25,000 nt of DNA from Prorocentrum cordatum (GCA_963575745.1 CAUYUJ010018046.1:1-25000); one strand, 5' to 3'; positions 1 through 9,504 are shown, numbered from the stretch's first letter. Program-made: numbers and translations. The notes: generated by a model from the sequence alone, not told the origin.

Positions 1-31
1 ATATCGCACAAATCGCAGGTTAAGCATCAGC

Positions 32-1512
32 TCAGGAAAACGCACGGGGGGCAGGTCGCTTGCGAAGGTTGCGCGCAGCCACAGCGGTCGCTGGCCTCTC
101 GCGCAATAGTTTGGCACTGCGAGGCAAGCTGCCGAAGTCAACGCGAGGATTTGCTCGCGCCGACGCCTTTATCTTTGGGGCGATGTTTGGCGGGCTCTGA
201 ATAAGCGCGCCCAGTGCAGCCTGCAGAACCTCGAGCTCTTGGTGAGATTCAGTCAAGGGCAAGCTCTTCCTGGCCCACCCTACCAACTACTTAGCGAACG
301 TGCAGATTGAGCATGCTGCCCGCGCATTCCGCTCGGTTTGGATGAACACAATGCGGAAAATAAACGCTTTCAATTGCATGTGCAACGCCTCCTTCCTCGT
401 AGCCCCGCACATGACTTCCGTGTCAGGATTCCGGGCAATAAACATCCCTAGGTTGAGGAGGTATTCAAGTTGCTTAGATGATGTTGCATATCGCAAGCTT
501 CCGAGAATAGTCGTCTTCTTGCTGGTTGTCTTGGTCATCTCCTTCGGGGAAAGCTTGCGCGATGCGGCCGTGTCCTTGACAAAGGCTGCGGCGGTGCGGC
601 ATGGCCGCTCAGAGTACCCCTCCGACTCGATCACCGTCTGCAACCGCGCAGCCAAGGCATCAGACATCGAAGCAATCACATCATCCAGGGGTTGCGCATC
701 CGTTTGCCGCCGTTGTTCGCGGAAATACGGCCTACCATCGTCGAGTCCTTTGGAGAACTTGACGATGCATTTGCGGATGAGGTTAGATAGCCGAGTCCGT
801 TTCTCGTTAGATGCTTGCTTAATTTTGAGGAGCGATGTGAAGCGGGCCTTTGGCAACGCGTTGCAGACGCCGAAAAGACTCTCGAAGAACGCTTTCCTCT
901 AGAGAAGCAGGCGCATCATAACAGATCATGCGCACCTGTCTCGCGCCGCTCTCGTCGCCAACAGCGTCAAGTAGAGCCTTCTGCGCGTGTTTGAACGCCT
1001 CGGACTGCGCCGGCTGCGCCAGCGAAGCGGAATCCATGCATTGGACCGACAGTTGGACATGAACCCCGTGTTTTCGATCGCCACCTGTTTTGCAAACCTT
1101 GCCCTTGCGTCGATCCAACCAGCGCTGTCTCTGGGCCTCTGATTGGCGCATGAACTTCCTCGCTACGTCGGGGAGCTAACGCGTTAATCTCGTGTAGTCG
1201 GCGCAGGGCCAGCATGGCCGGGATCGAAAGTCACGCATCGTTTGCATGGGCGTCACCTGTTGTTGCTCCATGCTGCGTCTGGTACAACACGGACATCAGG
1301 GTAGAATATTGCCCATCAGTGCCAATGACAGTTTTGTCTGCGTTCTGGCGGCACTTGGCGATCATTTGCTTCACGGTAGCATTTCGCATCAACGCTTCAA
1401 CGAAAGTCAAATGAATTCGAGAGTCTTCCGGGGACAAATAACGGGTGAATCCTGCAGCATCTTTCAAGTGGGCCCAAGCTCGCTTCTTGGAGCCCTTTGT
1501 GTCGGGATGCAA
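32..1512 (-). pseudogene. Broken transposase-like gene (family uncertain)
   Basis: Several minus-strand open segments read in order look like pieces of one protein. 1512-1231 contains KTVIGTDGQYSTLM. 1151-about 895 contains VRMICYDAPASLE. 856-287 contains SNEKRTRLSNLIRKCIVKFS and ends GATRKEALHMQLKAF. 286-32 follows in the same frame after a single TAG at 287-289. The join near 895 needs a frameshift, and the join between 1231 and 1151 is also out of frame. The layout (an acidic GTDG segment, then a YDAP segment, then a basic helical part) resembles transposase-derived proteins that are abundant in dinoflagellate genomes, but I cannot name the family and see no clear catalytic triad. The N-terminal end is lost in the (TCC)n tract. 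It could also be a decayed host gene. Confidence 0.35.
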
Positions 1513-1525
1513 TATCGCTGCTGAT

Positions 1526-2097
1526 CCTCCTCCTCCTCCTCCTCTTCCTCCTCCTCCTCCTCCTCCTCTTCCTCCTAATCCTCCTAATCCTCCTCCTCCT
1601 CCTCCTCCTCCTCCTTCGCCCTCCTCCCCCTCCTCCCCCTCCTCCTCCTCCTCCTCCTCCTCCTCTCCCTCTCGCTTTTCCGACTCTCGCTCTACCGCCA
1701 GATCCTGCAGATCTCCGAGGATCTCTGAGGCCAGGCCTGCGAGGGCCTCTGGGGCCGCCGGCGCGGAGGAAGAGGAGGCAAGGAAAATATAGGCAGGAAC
1801 AGGAGCAGGAGGACTGACAATGAAACCTCACTCTATCTTCCCCTCCTCCCCTTCCTCCTCCTCCTCCTCCCCCTCCTCCTCCTCCTCCTCCTCCTCCTCT
1901 CGCTTCTCTGACTCCAGCTCCAAGGCCAGATCCTGCAGATCCTGCCGTCGATCTCTGAGGCCCGCGAAATCCTCCGAGGCCGCCGGCATGGAGGAAGAGG
2001 AGGCTTGGAGAGGATGGGAAGGAACAGGAGGAGGAGAAGGAGGACAGACAATGAAAACTCACTCTACCTCCCCTTCCTCCTGCTACTGATCCCCCCC
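1526..2097. repeat. (TCC)n tracts with a 228-bp tandem duplication
   Basis: Two (TCC)n/(CCT)n tracts lie at about 1526-1672 and 1852-1902. Each is followed by a similar non-repetitive block. The block at 1669-1852 and the block at 1897-2073 share CTCTCGCTT, AGATCCTGCAGATC, GATCTCTGAGGCC, GAGGCCGCCGGC-like and GGAGGAAGAGGAGGC strings and the string AATGAAA(A)CTCACTCTA. The period is therefore about 228 bp. A C-run follows at about 2090-2099. Long predicted ORFs here, on both strands, are only proline, serine or arginine/glycine runs from the repeat. Confidence 0.85.
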
Positions 2098-2103
2098 CCA
2101 CCT

Positions 2104-2108
2104 TTTCT
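2104..2108. other. Target-site duplication, left copy (TTTCT)
   Basis: TTTCT directly before the 5' LTR is repeated exactly at 16935-16939 directly after the 3' LTR. A 5-bp duplication is the usual length for Ty1/copia integrases, and it fixes the element ends at 2109 and 16934. Confidence 0.88.
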
Positions 2109-2305
2109 TGTGAATAGAACCCGTGTAATACCCTCATATATACTCCTTATCCTTACCTCTCCTGCGCCTGGCCGTTTGGGCTCAGGTATTGAGACAGATC
2201 GATCAGACCTTTGATCGTACAGGAGGGAAAGACATCCATCTATCCCTCCTTCTCTCTACCAACGGATCAGGGGTTCTGCACCCTTGTACTTCAACCCCAT
2301 ACACA
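2109..2305 (+). repeat. 5' LTR of the copia-type element
   Basis: 197 bp, starting TGTGAATAG and ending CCATACACA. It matches 16738-16934 at 192 of 197 positions. Differences (5' copy first) are at 2187 T/C, 2219 A/G, 2234 A/G, 2279 C/T and 2280 A/G. An ATATATA at 2136-2142 is a possible TATA element, although dinoflagellate promoters rarely use one. The LTR is short for the size of the element. Confidence 0.95.
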
Positions 2306-2317
2306 GGTTATCAGCCC
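2306..2317 (+). promoter_or_regulatory. Candidate minus-strand primer binding site
   Basis: GGTTATCAGCCC starts at the first base after the 5' LTR, where a primer site must lie. It does not end in the TGG expected for pairing to a tRNA 3' CCA end. Its complement GGGCTGATAACC resembles a tRNA anticodon stem-loop of the form GGGCTxATAACC, which is how copia itself is primed (an internal half of initiator tRNA-Met). It also shares GGT and ATCAG with the common plant copia site TGGTATCAGAGC. Position is strong; the identity of the primer is not settled. Confidence 0.5.
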
Positions 2318-2369
2318 TTTAAAGCTCACCTTCACCGACCTGCCCGTTGTGACCTCGCACGCGGTCCCG

Positions 2370-3826
2370 ATGGAGCCCCTGCGGCGCATGCGCCGCAAGG
2401 GATCCATCGAGGCCTCGCGTCCGAGCTCTCCCACGGCGCGACGGCTCGGTGACGAGTTGGAGAGCCTTAATGCGGACTGTGTTGGTGTTCCAGATACCCC
2501 CCCCCCAGCTCCGACGGACCCGAGGCGCGACTAGCTGCTGAGCTTCACCGCAGCACCGCCCGCGGGGGGACAGGAGAAGGAGTAGGAACAGGAAGGAAGG
2601 AGTTTCACACGCCTACCTTCGACCCCCCATCCCCTTCCCCGTCGGGAGCAATCCCGACCGCGTCAGGCGAAAGCCTCGCCGGTCACGATGCTCCAGGGCG
2701 CTTTCGCGCTAACCGCCGATGGACCTCAGGTGCTGGCACCCCCAGCCCTGCGACCGCCCCCGTGGCGGAGCACGTAGCCACCTTCGAGGAACTCAGTAGA
2801 CCAGTGGCGGCACAGCCGCAGACGCAGCACCCCAAGGTATCATCGGATGAGACACCACACACATGGTCCGAGTCGCAGCTCGTCCGCGCGCAACCGCCGT
2901 GGAGCCCCAGGCCCATGCGGCGAGAGTAGGTCGAGCCCGCGCGCTGCCTCTCAGAGGCCATGCACTCCCCGCGACAGGGGACACAGGGAAGCTGACGCCC
3001 CCCCACCTCTCCATCTCAGACGGCCAGCTGGCGGAAACGTCCGCCGCAGGTGAAATAGCTGAGCTCAGAGACCAGGTTGAAACCTTCGTGTCCAGGCAAT
3101 ACTCTGGACAACTGCAGAGCGTTCAGACGAACGCCGCCGATACTGCAGCCATACGCCGCGATCTTGACGGCGCCTTTGGGGTCATTGATTCCAGGATCGC
3201 CGAAGATCGACGCATCATAGGAGAACTGCAGCTTTGGGATCCTGAGCTGGGCGACTTGCTTCAGGACCCGGGGGGCCAATGGTATAAGATTCCAGTCAAC
3301 AATCGAGTTCCAGAGTTACGACTCGACGACTTGACACTGATACCACCACCACGTTTATGCACTTCGTCAGCACCCCGACGTCGTCCGCGCAAGCGTTCAT
3401 CCGCCCGCTGCAGCGACATTTGTTGGTGCTGCAAAACTACAGAGCAGTCAACCAGTGCAGTCGAGCTACGGCCCCACATAGGGACCTGCCCCAAGAGACC
3501 ACATGTTGGAGAGGGAGGAGGAGCACGGACCACCACGGTCGAAGAACCTCCCGACACAAACACAGCCGAGCCTAACGTGGACACACCCACCGACTCGCCT
3601 ACGTCTCAGACGCAGTGTTCTCCTCCACAATGCGGGGGGCTTGTAGATATAGCTCAAGCAGATAATGACATACCGACAGAGACGCCCACGCGAACGCATC
3701 ACGACAATGATCGAGTTCCCCCCAACAGACAGAAGAAACCGAACGACCCGATGCATTACATGACTCACAGCCCAAAACACCCTGACTGTGAGATTTGTTC
3801 TCGTACGATGGCGCAGCCCCGTGCAG
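2370..3826 (+). pseudogene. Degraded gag-like region up to the pre-integrase zinc motif
   Basis: This region should hold gag and protease. An ATG at 2370 opens a basic leader (MEPLRRMRRKGSIEASRP) that runs into a C10 homopolymer at 2497-2506. After it the reading continues in another frame to TAG 2927-2929. A third frame is open from about 2863 and contains an acidic helical stretch (AAGEIAELRDQVETFV at about 3045-3095). It ends with a pre-integrase HHCC-like motif, H-x3-H-x6-C-x2-C, with residues coded at 3754, 3766, 3787 and 3796. That frame breaks near 3815-3830 and the integrase continues in the next. I see no D-T/S-G aspartic protease motif in a convincing context and no CCHC zinc knuckle. 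Assignment as gag is by position only. Confidence 0.55.
2380..2397. other. 18-nt perfect palindrome in the leader/gag start
   Basis: TGCGGCGCATGCGCCGCA is self-complementary over all 18 bases and lies 63 bases after the candidate primer site, at codons 4-9 of the reading frame opened by the ATG at 2370. Retroviral RNAs dimerise through GC-rich palindromes in this region, so a dimer-linkage role is possible but is inference only. Confidence 0.6.
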
Positions 3827-4463
3827 ACGACAGCGCAAACCACATCCACCGGCAGACCCCACAGACGAGGATAACGCCTACGAGGCTTTTGTCCCGAAGA
3901 AGTTTGGCGAGGCTTTAACTGCCGACCATGTCGTGCTGGCCAGAGACGATGCCGCGGACAAACACGGCGACAAGTATGCACTTGTTGTCCTCGACAGATA
4001 TACCGGCATCTTCATGGCCTATCCAGCACTACACAAAGACGCAGCTACCACAAAGGCATCCTTTCAACAGTTCATCGCCGCGAACGATGAGGTGAAGCAT
4101 ATCTATACAGACAATTCTGGAGAGCTCCAGAAAGCTTGCCGCCAACTGGGATGGAGACACGACACGAGTACGCCACATCGTCCGCAAACGAATGGGTTGA
4201 TTGAGCGTGTCGTCAAAATTGTCATTCTCGGTTCGAGAGCTGTGTTACATATGTCTGGTCTGGGACACGAATGGTGGAAAGAGGCCATGCAAGCCTTTTG
4301 CTGTGGACACAATTTTGCGCATGCATCCACGGACGTGGCTGCCCTCAATGAAGAGCACGCAGATAAGACAGCTCACGAAATACGATTTGGCGAAAGCTTT
4401 CCCGGGCACTGCATACCATTCGGTGCTCGGATCTTTTTGGAAATGCCTCAACCCCGAGATTAA
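3795..4463 (+). pseudogene. Copia integrase core (rve), frameshifted at the 3' end
   Basis: This is the DDE integrase that inserts the element cDNA into the host chromosome. The first aspartate is in EALTADHVV (coded at 3924), the second in IYTDNSGEL (4110) and the glutamate in NGLIERV (4203). The D-to-E spacing is 30 residues, shorter than the usual 35 but with the expected TSTPHRPQTNG lead-in. VVLDRYTGIFMAYP between them is the usual second strand pair. The upstream end joins out of frame to the HHCC motif near 3815-3830. The downstream end breaks at CCCC 4452-4455, where one extra base shifts the frame; the sequence then resumes as NATAKF...TREGLFMGY in the next frame. The catalytic core is uninterrupted, but the polyprotein is not. 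Confidence 0.88.
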
Positions 4464-5702
4464 CAACGCGACTGCAAAGTTTAAAGAAAATACTCGGGAA
4501 GGGTTATTCATGGGTTACCACTTACACTCTGGTGGACGATGGTCAGGTGACTACCGTGTCTTGGACACGGCTACATACGCCAAGAATCCTGATGGTGAGC
4601 TATGTCATGTGCATAGAGTCAAAGACATCATCATCCCTGATGGCAAGTTCACCTATCCAGTGAAAGAAGGTACTCTACGACATCATAACCCTGAGGCACA
4701 CGACGAGGTCAAGGCATCCACATCTCGCCCCTTGGGCGACAAACCAATGCCCGATCCTCCACTTTCCTACCCTACAGAATGGGATGACCCATCTAGGATG
4801 ACAACGGAGGACAACGCCGCTGATATCCAAACATCGGCCTCTGAAGTTGCTGCACCAGCGCCGGAGCCCGACTACTGGGAACAGCGTGGATATTGCGTCA
4901 TCAGACATATTCGTACTCCACGAAAGAAACTATTCATCCCGACGGACGACGTCATGAACATACCTGTACCTGTTGATCAACTCGATGTGACACGAGATTT
5001 CAAAACAACTTCTACTTTTGAGGGAGAAAGTGACTTTCGAGATGTTTGGGATGGTGTTAGCGCCAACGACCACAGGGAATTAAGTGAGCCGTGGACAGGC
5101 ACGATTCAATTCTATGAGCTTCCCAAAATGACGCCAGACGGCAGAATGGTGGTTCGCGGACGCGAGACACGCATGCAGACTACTACACGTCCTGATCACA
5201 TTCTTCCCGAGCATTGGAAAACACTCTCCCGTGGACAGCAAAAGAAGGACATCGAGTACGCCAACGACGTTAAACGGGCTCGTGAGATTCGTGACCGAGC
5301 TGCACTAAGAGTGTGGACACGACAGGACAAACAGGTCAACAATTTCCGTACCACTACATCCGGCGGACCCACATGGAATATTGTGGAACGACGGATTACA
5401 TACGACACTGACAATGGCGACGTCATCCGCGACGAAAGCGTCAAAGGCGTGACAAACAAAGAAATACTGTATGCCAAATTACCTGGTGGGCCACGTGACA
5501 TTACTACGGTACTGTACTACCGCCAACTACCACAACAGCACGATGGAGAAGAACGTGCTTTGGTACTTGTGGATAGTGAAGGAACTCACTTTGGGACCAT
5601 GAACCCGCTCATACGCCAGTTCACCCAGTCGGTAGTAATACCAACTATGCCACGTGAGACCACCTACACGCCGGCACACAGGGATAAAATACCTCATTCC
5701 TC
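4456..5702 (+). pseudogene. Pol segment between integrase and RT
   Basis: The open frame used here extends upstream to 4201 as a shadow of the integrase; the real part begins after the shift at about 4455. It starts with the copia integrase C-terminal signature (TREGLFMGYHLHSGGRWSGDY), followed by a V-K-D-I-I-P-like segment. Next come an acidic/proline-rich linker (about 4690-4870) and a hydrophilic charged stretch without a recognisable domain. The frame ends at 5721 in HSSCHARH, but the coding pattern has already moved by about 5700 to the frame that starts SRPALVTRNLSKK. That is a third frameshift. No enzyme function is assigned. Confidence 0.7.
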
Positions 5703-6664
5703 ATGTCACGCCCGGCACTAGTTACCAGAAACCTGAGTAAGAAAGTAGTTGCCGCAGAACCACGTGCACAGGAAGCCCTACGAAAAGAATGCGAGAGATT
5801 GGAAAAGAAACAAACGTGGATGTTGGAGACTGTTGCAGAAAAAGCTGATATTGAGTGACAAGCTATCCGCACTGGGACGAAAGCTCATTTCTTCAACATC
5901 TTAGAGCTATCTTCAGTCAAACACGAAGAACTTCCACCTGATCTACGTAAATTCAAGGGCAGAGTGGTGGTTCAGGGCAACACAGGCAAAGATGAAACTG
6001 GTTTGGCCGCCATATTCGCCGACGCCGCTTCCAGTGCTTCGCATATTGAGGCTTCCAAACTTTGCGATGCTACTGCGCTATTGCCACAATATCAGGGAGA
6101 GCAAAGTGATGCACCTGGAGCCTACGCGCAGGCATTATTATACGGCGACGGACGAATCGATCCAGTTGATACTTGGATTACCATACCTAAATGGCGACAA
6201 CCGACATCATGGTCCAAATCGAAGAATCCAGTGTGCCGATTACGATTGGCGCTATACGGACACCCTCTCGCAGGTGTCTTTTGGGAACGAAAATGCCGTA
6301 CATGCTTAGAAAGCGTTGGTTTCGAGCCTATTTCAGGATGGGAATGTGTATGGAGACACAACAAACTGAGACTGATACTTTCAGTATACGTGGACGACTT
6401 TAAATTAGCCGGCCCAGCTCACAATCTACAGACTGGCTGGGATTATTCGCAAAAGCGGTATTGACTTGGATCCACCTACTCCATACTCACAATATCTGGG
6501 TTGTGGACAACAAGCATATGATGTACCGCAGACTATCTTCGACAAAAGGATGTCTACCATACGCCCTATGTTGCCCGTACATAATGAGAAAGATTACAAT
6601 ACGGCTAAAGAGGTTCGTGGAATTCGACATGATATGCTTGGTTTACCGATCAGTGCATTGAGCG
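5703..6664 (+). pseudogene. Copia reverse transcriptase (RVT_2), broken
   Basis: This domain copies element RNA into DNA. Landmarks are RKFKGRVVVQGN (about 5946-5981), the catalytic motif A aspartate in EQSDAPGAY (6108), LRLALYGHPLAGVFWE, and the YVDD box at 6387-6398 within LSVYVDDFKLAGP. All are typical of Ty1/copia RT. Lesions are a TGA at 5856-5858 upstream of the RT core (in ADIE-stop-QAIRTG, easily a CGA to TGA change) and a frameshift near 6432-6440. After the shift the sequence continues as GIDLDPPTPYSQYLGCGQ from about 6457. The catalytic aspartates are still present, but the protein cannot be made intact from this copy. Confidence 0.88.
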
Positions 6665-6788
6665 ATACCTGGAATGCGCCTCCAAGCGCGCCCAGGGACC
6701 AGGGTCACGTCGGAAACGATCCGACTCGCCGAGGACTTCGCGATCCAAATCGCCCGCATCCTCCGGGTCGGTCGCCAGACCTACTAGT

Positions 6789-8048
6789 GTGCTCAACGCA
6801 CGGCCACGATCATCCAGCCCAGCAAGATCGGTCGACACGACATCTACCACGACAGATCCCATACCCGTCACATACGATTACCTACCTGACGCCGAGACCC
6901 CTGGCATCGAGAGCACCTCCTTCACTGATTCCGACTATTCCGACGAGGGCATCCTAGGCCAGGACGCGGCGAGTGTACTAATGAAGATCCTATACCTGGC
7001 ACGTTGTTGTCGTTGCGATCTTCTACATCCAGTATGTATGTTGGCCAGAGAAATTACCAAATGGAATGCTACGTGTGATAAACGTCTACATCGATTGATA
7101 TGCTACATCAAAACGACGCGCACACATTGTTTGCACGGATGGATAGGTGATTCGTCAGACAAGTTATCCATCATGCTCTTTACTGACGCCTCGTTCGCTG
7201 ATTGCATTACATCATCAAAATCCACTACCGGCGTTTTTGCCGCACTTGTTGGACCCAACACGTTCTTTCCAGTCAACGCTGTATGTAAGAAACAAACGGT
7301 TGTTTCACATTCATCTACTGAATCCGAGATCGTTGCCCTTGACTCAGCACTACGACTGGAAGGGTTACCACTACTCTCATTTTGGGAAGCCGTGGTGGGA
7401 GTTGCCAAAACATGCAAAGAGAAGAATACATGCCTGAGCTGCCATCGACACGCCGACCGGGCGATGTGTCCTACATTGGCAGCCAAAAAGAAGCGTGAGC
7501 CATCGCCTCGCAAGGCACCCCCTACACGGGGATCTTCTCCTAGCCGTAGGCAACTACCGCTAAATACGGAATTACCTACGCCTCCAAAGAGACGTACAAT
7601 ATCCCATGAGGGTGCAGTATTGCACGTGGACTCAGAACCGGCTCAAGAGATTAGTTCTCCAAGAGTGCGTCTTATCGTCCTCGAGGATAACCAGGCCGCG
7701 ATCAAAATTGTCCAAAAAGGACGTGCACCAGCACTTCGTCATCTTCATCGTACTCATCGTATCAACCTGGATTGGATATGCGAGACGTGCCAACTCGAAC
7801 ATATCGAGCTCAAACACGTAGGAACTAAGGAGCAGATCGCAGATATGATGACCAAACACTTCGAGACGAAGAAAGCAGACCTTTGGAAGGATCTCTTGGA
7901 ACACTCGCTCATATTTCCCGCTACTCCGGCACAGTGTCCTCCAAAGAAACCCTGGAAACCACTGCGAGGGCCTCGGAGGCCCGATGGTTTACCTCATGTT
8001 GCGGAACCTCCAAAACTGGATGGATGCCCGGAAGTATGCAAAATATGA
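6789..8048 (+). pseudogene. Copia RNase H domain with RT thumb/linker
   Basis: This is the C-terminal part of pol, which removes RNA from the RNA-DNA hybrid. It opens with a serine/threonine-rich linker, then AASVLMKILYLARCCRCDLLHP and ITKWNATCDKRLHRLICYI, the connection typical of copia pol. The Ty1-type RNase H follows with acidic residues in LFTDASFADC (D at 7185), HSSTESEIVALD (E at 7320), VLEDNQAAIKI (D at 7686) and QIADMMTKHF (D at 7842). About 85 residues (7413-7662) with CLSCHRHADRAMC and a basic, Ser/Pro-rich tail are inserted between the second and third motifs. The upstream join (about 6760-6800) is out of frame with the RT. The frame ends at TGA 8046-8048, and the same frame stays open afterwards. 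Confidence 0.88.
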
Positions 8049-9317
8049 CTTACAGAAAAAGAAAGATGGGGCGAAGTAGGACCAGAGTGTGGATTCCGAT
8101 GCGTTGGACAAGCCAATCACGAGGGAATATGCGCATGCATGTACCACATTGGCGTACCAGCCGCAGCTATTGCGTCGCGCACACCTCGTTCACGCGCACG
8201 TTCCCCGCACGGTAGACACCCCCGCCATTCTCCCTCGCCTCCACAAGATCCAAAGAGATTTAGGACATTACTTATACGTTCATACCGCGGCAATTTTACG
8301 ACTCGAGCTACAAAGCTCACAGGCATATTGTTCGCCGTTTGCGAGGCGAAAATAAGTGAGATCGGTTCTAATCCCGACGCCCCCATCCACGAGATGGATC
8401 AGGCACAGCCGCTCAACATCATCGGCTGGCCCATCGGCTACGACGCGGAGTACGACCCGAACGCCAAGGACGACGACCGCGTGGGCTTCACGTACCACGC
8501 TCAAACTGGCCGTCTTCGTAATCCTGATGATGGTTACATATACATACATCAACGGCGTGCTGATCGCAGTGGAGAGTTCGATCTCCGCCTACCCGACGAA
8601 TCCTCTATTCGAGAAATTGCCCGCTCTGCGTCCGCCGACGCTAAGAGTTGGATCAATGATGCGAGAGGATCAGTCGGCGGCGACGCCAACTATGACTACA
8701 GCACAGTTACAGCTACACCGTGGCTATCATTCATGCGTGCTATGTGTATGCTTTCCAGTCTGTTCAATCGTAATCCGTCTGTACAAGAAAGTGTTCGTGG
8801 TTTACATGATCACTTGAACGCGGTGATCCCAGGAACGCACCTCAAGTGCCCACCAGAGAACTTTACGACGATGATATTGAAAACGGAGTGGATGATGATT
8901 CACAACGATTGGTCGAAGATTGGCAGTGCAGTACTGGGACAGTATGCCGAGGACAGCGTTCAGGATACACAAATATACTATGCAAATGGTCTTTGTGCAC
9001 CATCCGATGTATACAGCAATGGATTGGTAACCCCTTGCTATGCTCCTAAACTTGATCGTGCAACGGCCAAGTTACCCACGCGCCCACCTGGCGTTGCCAG
9101 GACATCGGATACATCTGGACACATAGGCCATACTGTTGATGATAATTTGGTCACCAACATGAGAGCATTTTCCGACCTTAGCCCAAACAGGCAAATTTCG
9201 CCGCAAGTTCACTACATGGTTGACTGCGCGCGGAGGCTTTGGAGGTATCGGATCATACTCCAAGACGGTGGCAACACCATCCGATCATGCAGAAGGCTGG
9301 GTGGCAATATCAGATAA
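8049..9317 (+). CDS. ORF A, unknown protein after RNase H
   Basis: The frame of the RNase H segment continues without a stop from directly after TGA 8046-8048 to 9317; the first ATG is at 8139. The part before that ATG already looks coding: it has a C-x3-C-x6-H-x3-C-x-C pattern in ECGFRCVGQANHEGICAC, like a zinc finger. A basic Arg/Pro/Ser stretch follows (about 8166-8250), then an acidic and aromatic globular-looking part (ARSASADAKSWINDARGS, TATPWLSFMRAMCMLSSLF, TTMILKTEWMMIHNDW). From about 9165-9215 the coding pattern shifts to the next frame, so the last 30 codons here are probably out of frame. I recognise no domain. It is either a 3' extension of pol reached by stop readthrough or frame repair, or a separate protein starting at 8139. 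Confidence 0.55.
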   Translation, partial: LTEKERWGEVGPECGFRCVGQANHEGICACMYHIGVPAAAIASRTPRSRARSPHGRHPRHSPSPPQDPKRFRTLLIRSYRGNFTTRATKLTGILFAVCEAKISEIGSNPDAPIHEMDQAQPLNIIGWPIGYDAEYDPNAKDDDRVGFTYHAQTGRLRNPDDGYIYIHQRRADRSGEFDLRLPDESSIREIARSASADAKSWINDARGSVGGDANYDYSTVTATPWLSFMRAMCMLSSLFNRNPSVQESVRGLHDHLNAVIPGTHLKCPPENFTTMILKTEWMMIHNDWSKIGSAVLGQYAEDSVQDTQIYYANGLCAPSDVYSNGLVTPCYAPKLDRATAKLPTRPPGVARTSDTSGHIGHTVDDNLVTNMRAFSDLSPNRQISPQVHYMVDCARRLWRYRIILQDGGNTIRSCRRLGGNIR

Positions 9318-9504
9318 TGACGGGGATATGAAAAGTACCTATCGTTGGCAACCATACCACGAGGGCAACGACTTCTTCGGCGAAGCCGCTGACCAGATCG
9401 GCCAGATCGACCCTGGTCTTGCCCCTGGCCCTGATGTTGACCCATTCGAGCTGGACCAAGCAAAGTGCAGCGCTTTCTGTGGTGGTCACTCTCTGTTCAG
9501 ATAG
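9184..9504 (+). pseudogene. ORF A/B connecting segment in a third frame
   Basis: A coding-like stretch bridges ORF A and ORF B in the frame neither uses: FRRKFTTWLTARGGFGGIG, then SDHAEGWVAISDND, then a D/P-rich tail ending AFCGGHSLF before TAG at 9502-9504. Skipping one base near 9498 joins it smoothly to SGWCSLIQEDLG of ORF B. This suggests that A, this piece and B were once one reading frame, now with two frameshifts (about 9165-9215 and about 9498). No domain is recognised. Confidence 0.5.

Noticed and set aside
300-902. Plus-strand ORF of 200 codons
   Set aside because: Antisense shadow of the minus-strand segment 287-856, whose codons look more protein-like.
1397-2137. Long minus-strand ORF rich in Gly and Arg (246 codons)
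   Set aside because: It is only the (GGA)n reading of the TCC tracts; composition is entirely explained by the repeat and it crosses both copies of the tandem duplication.
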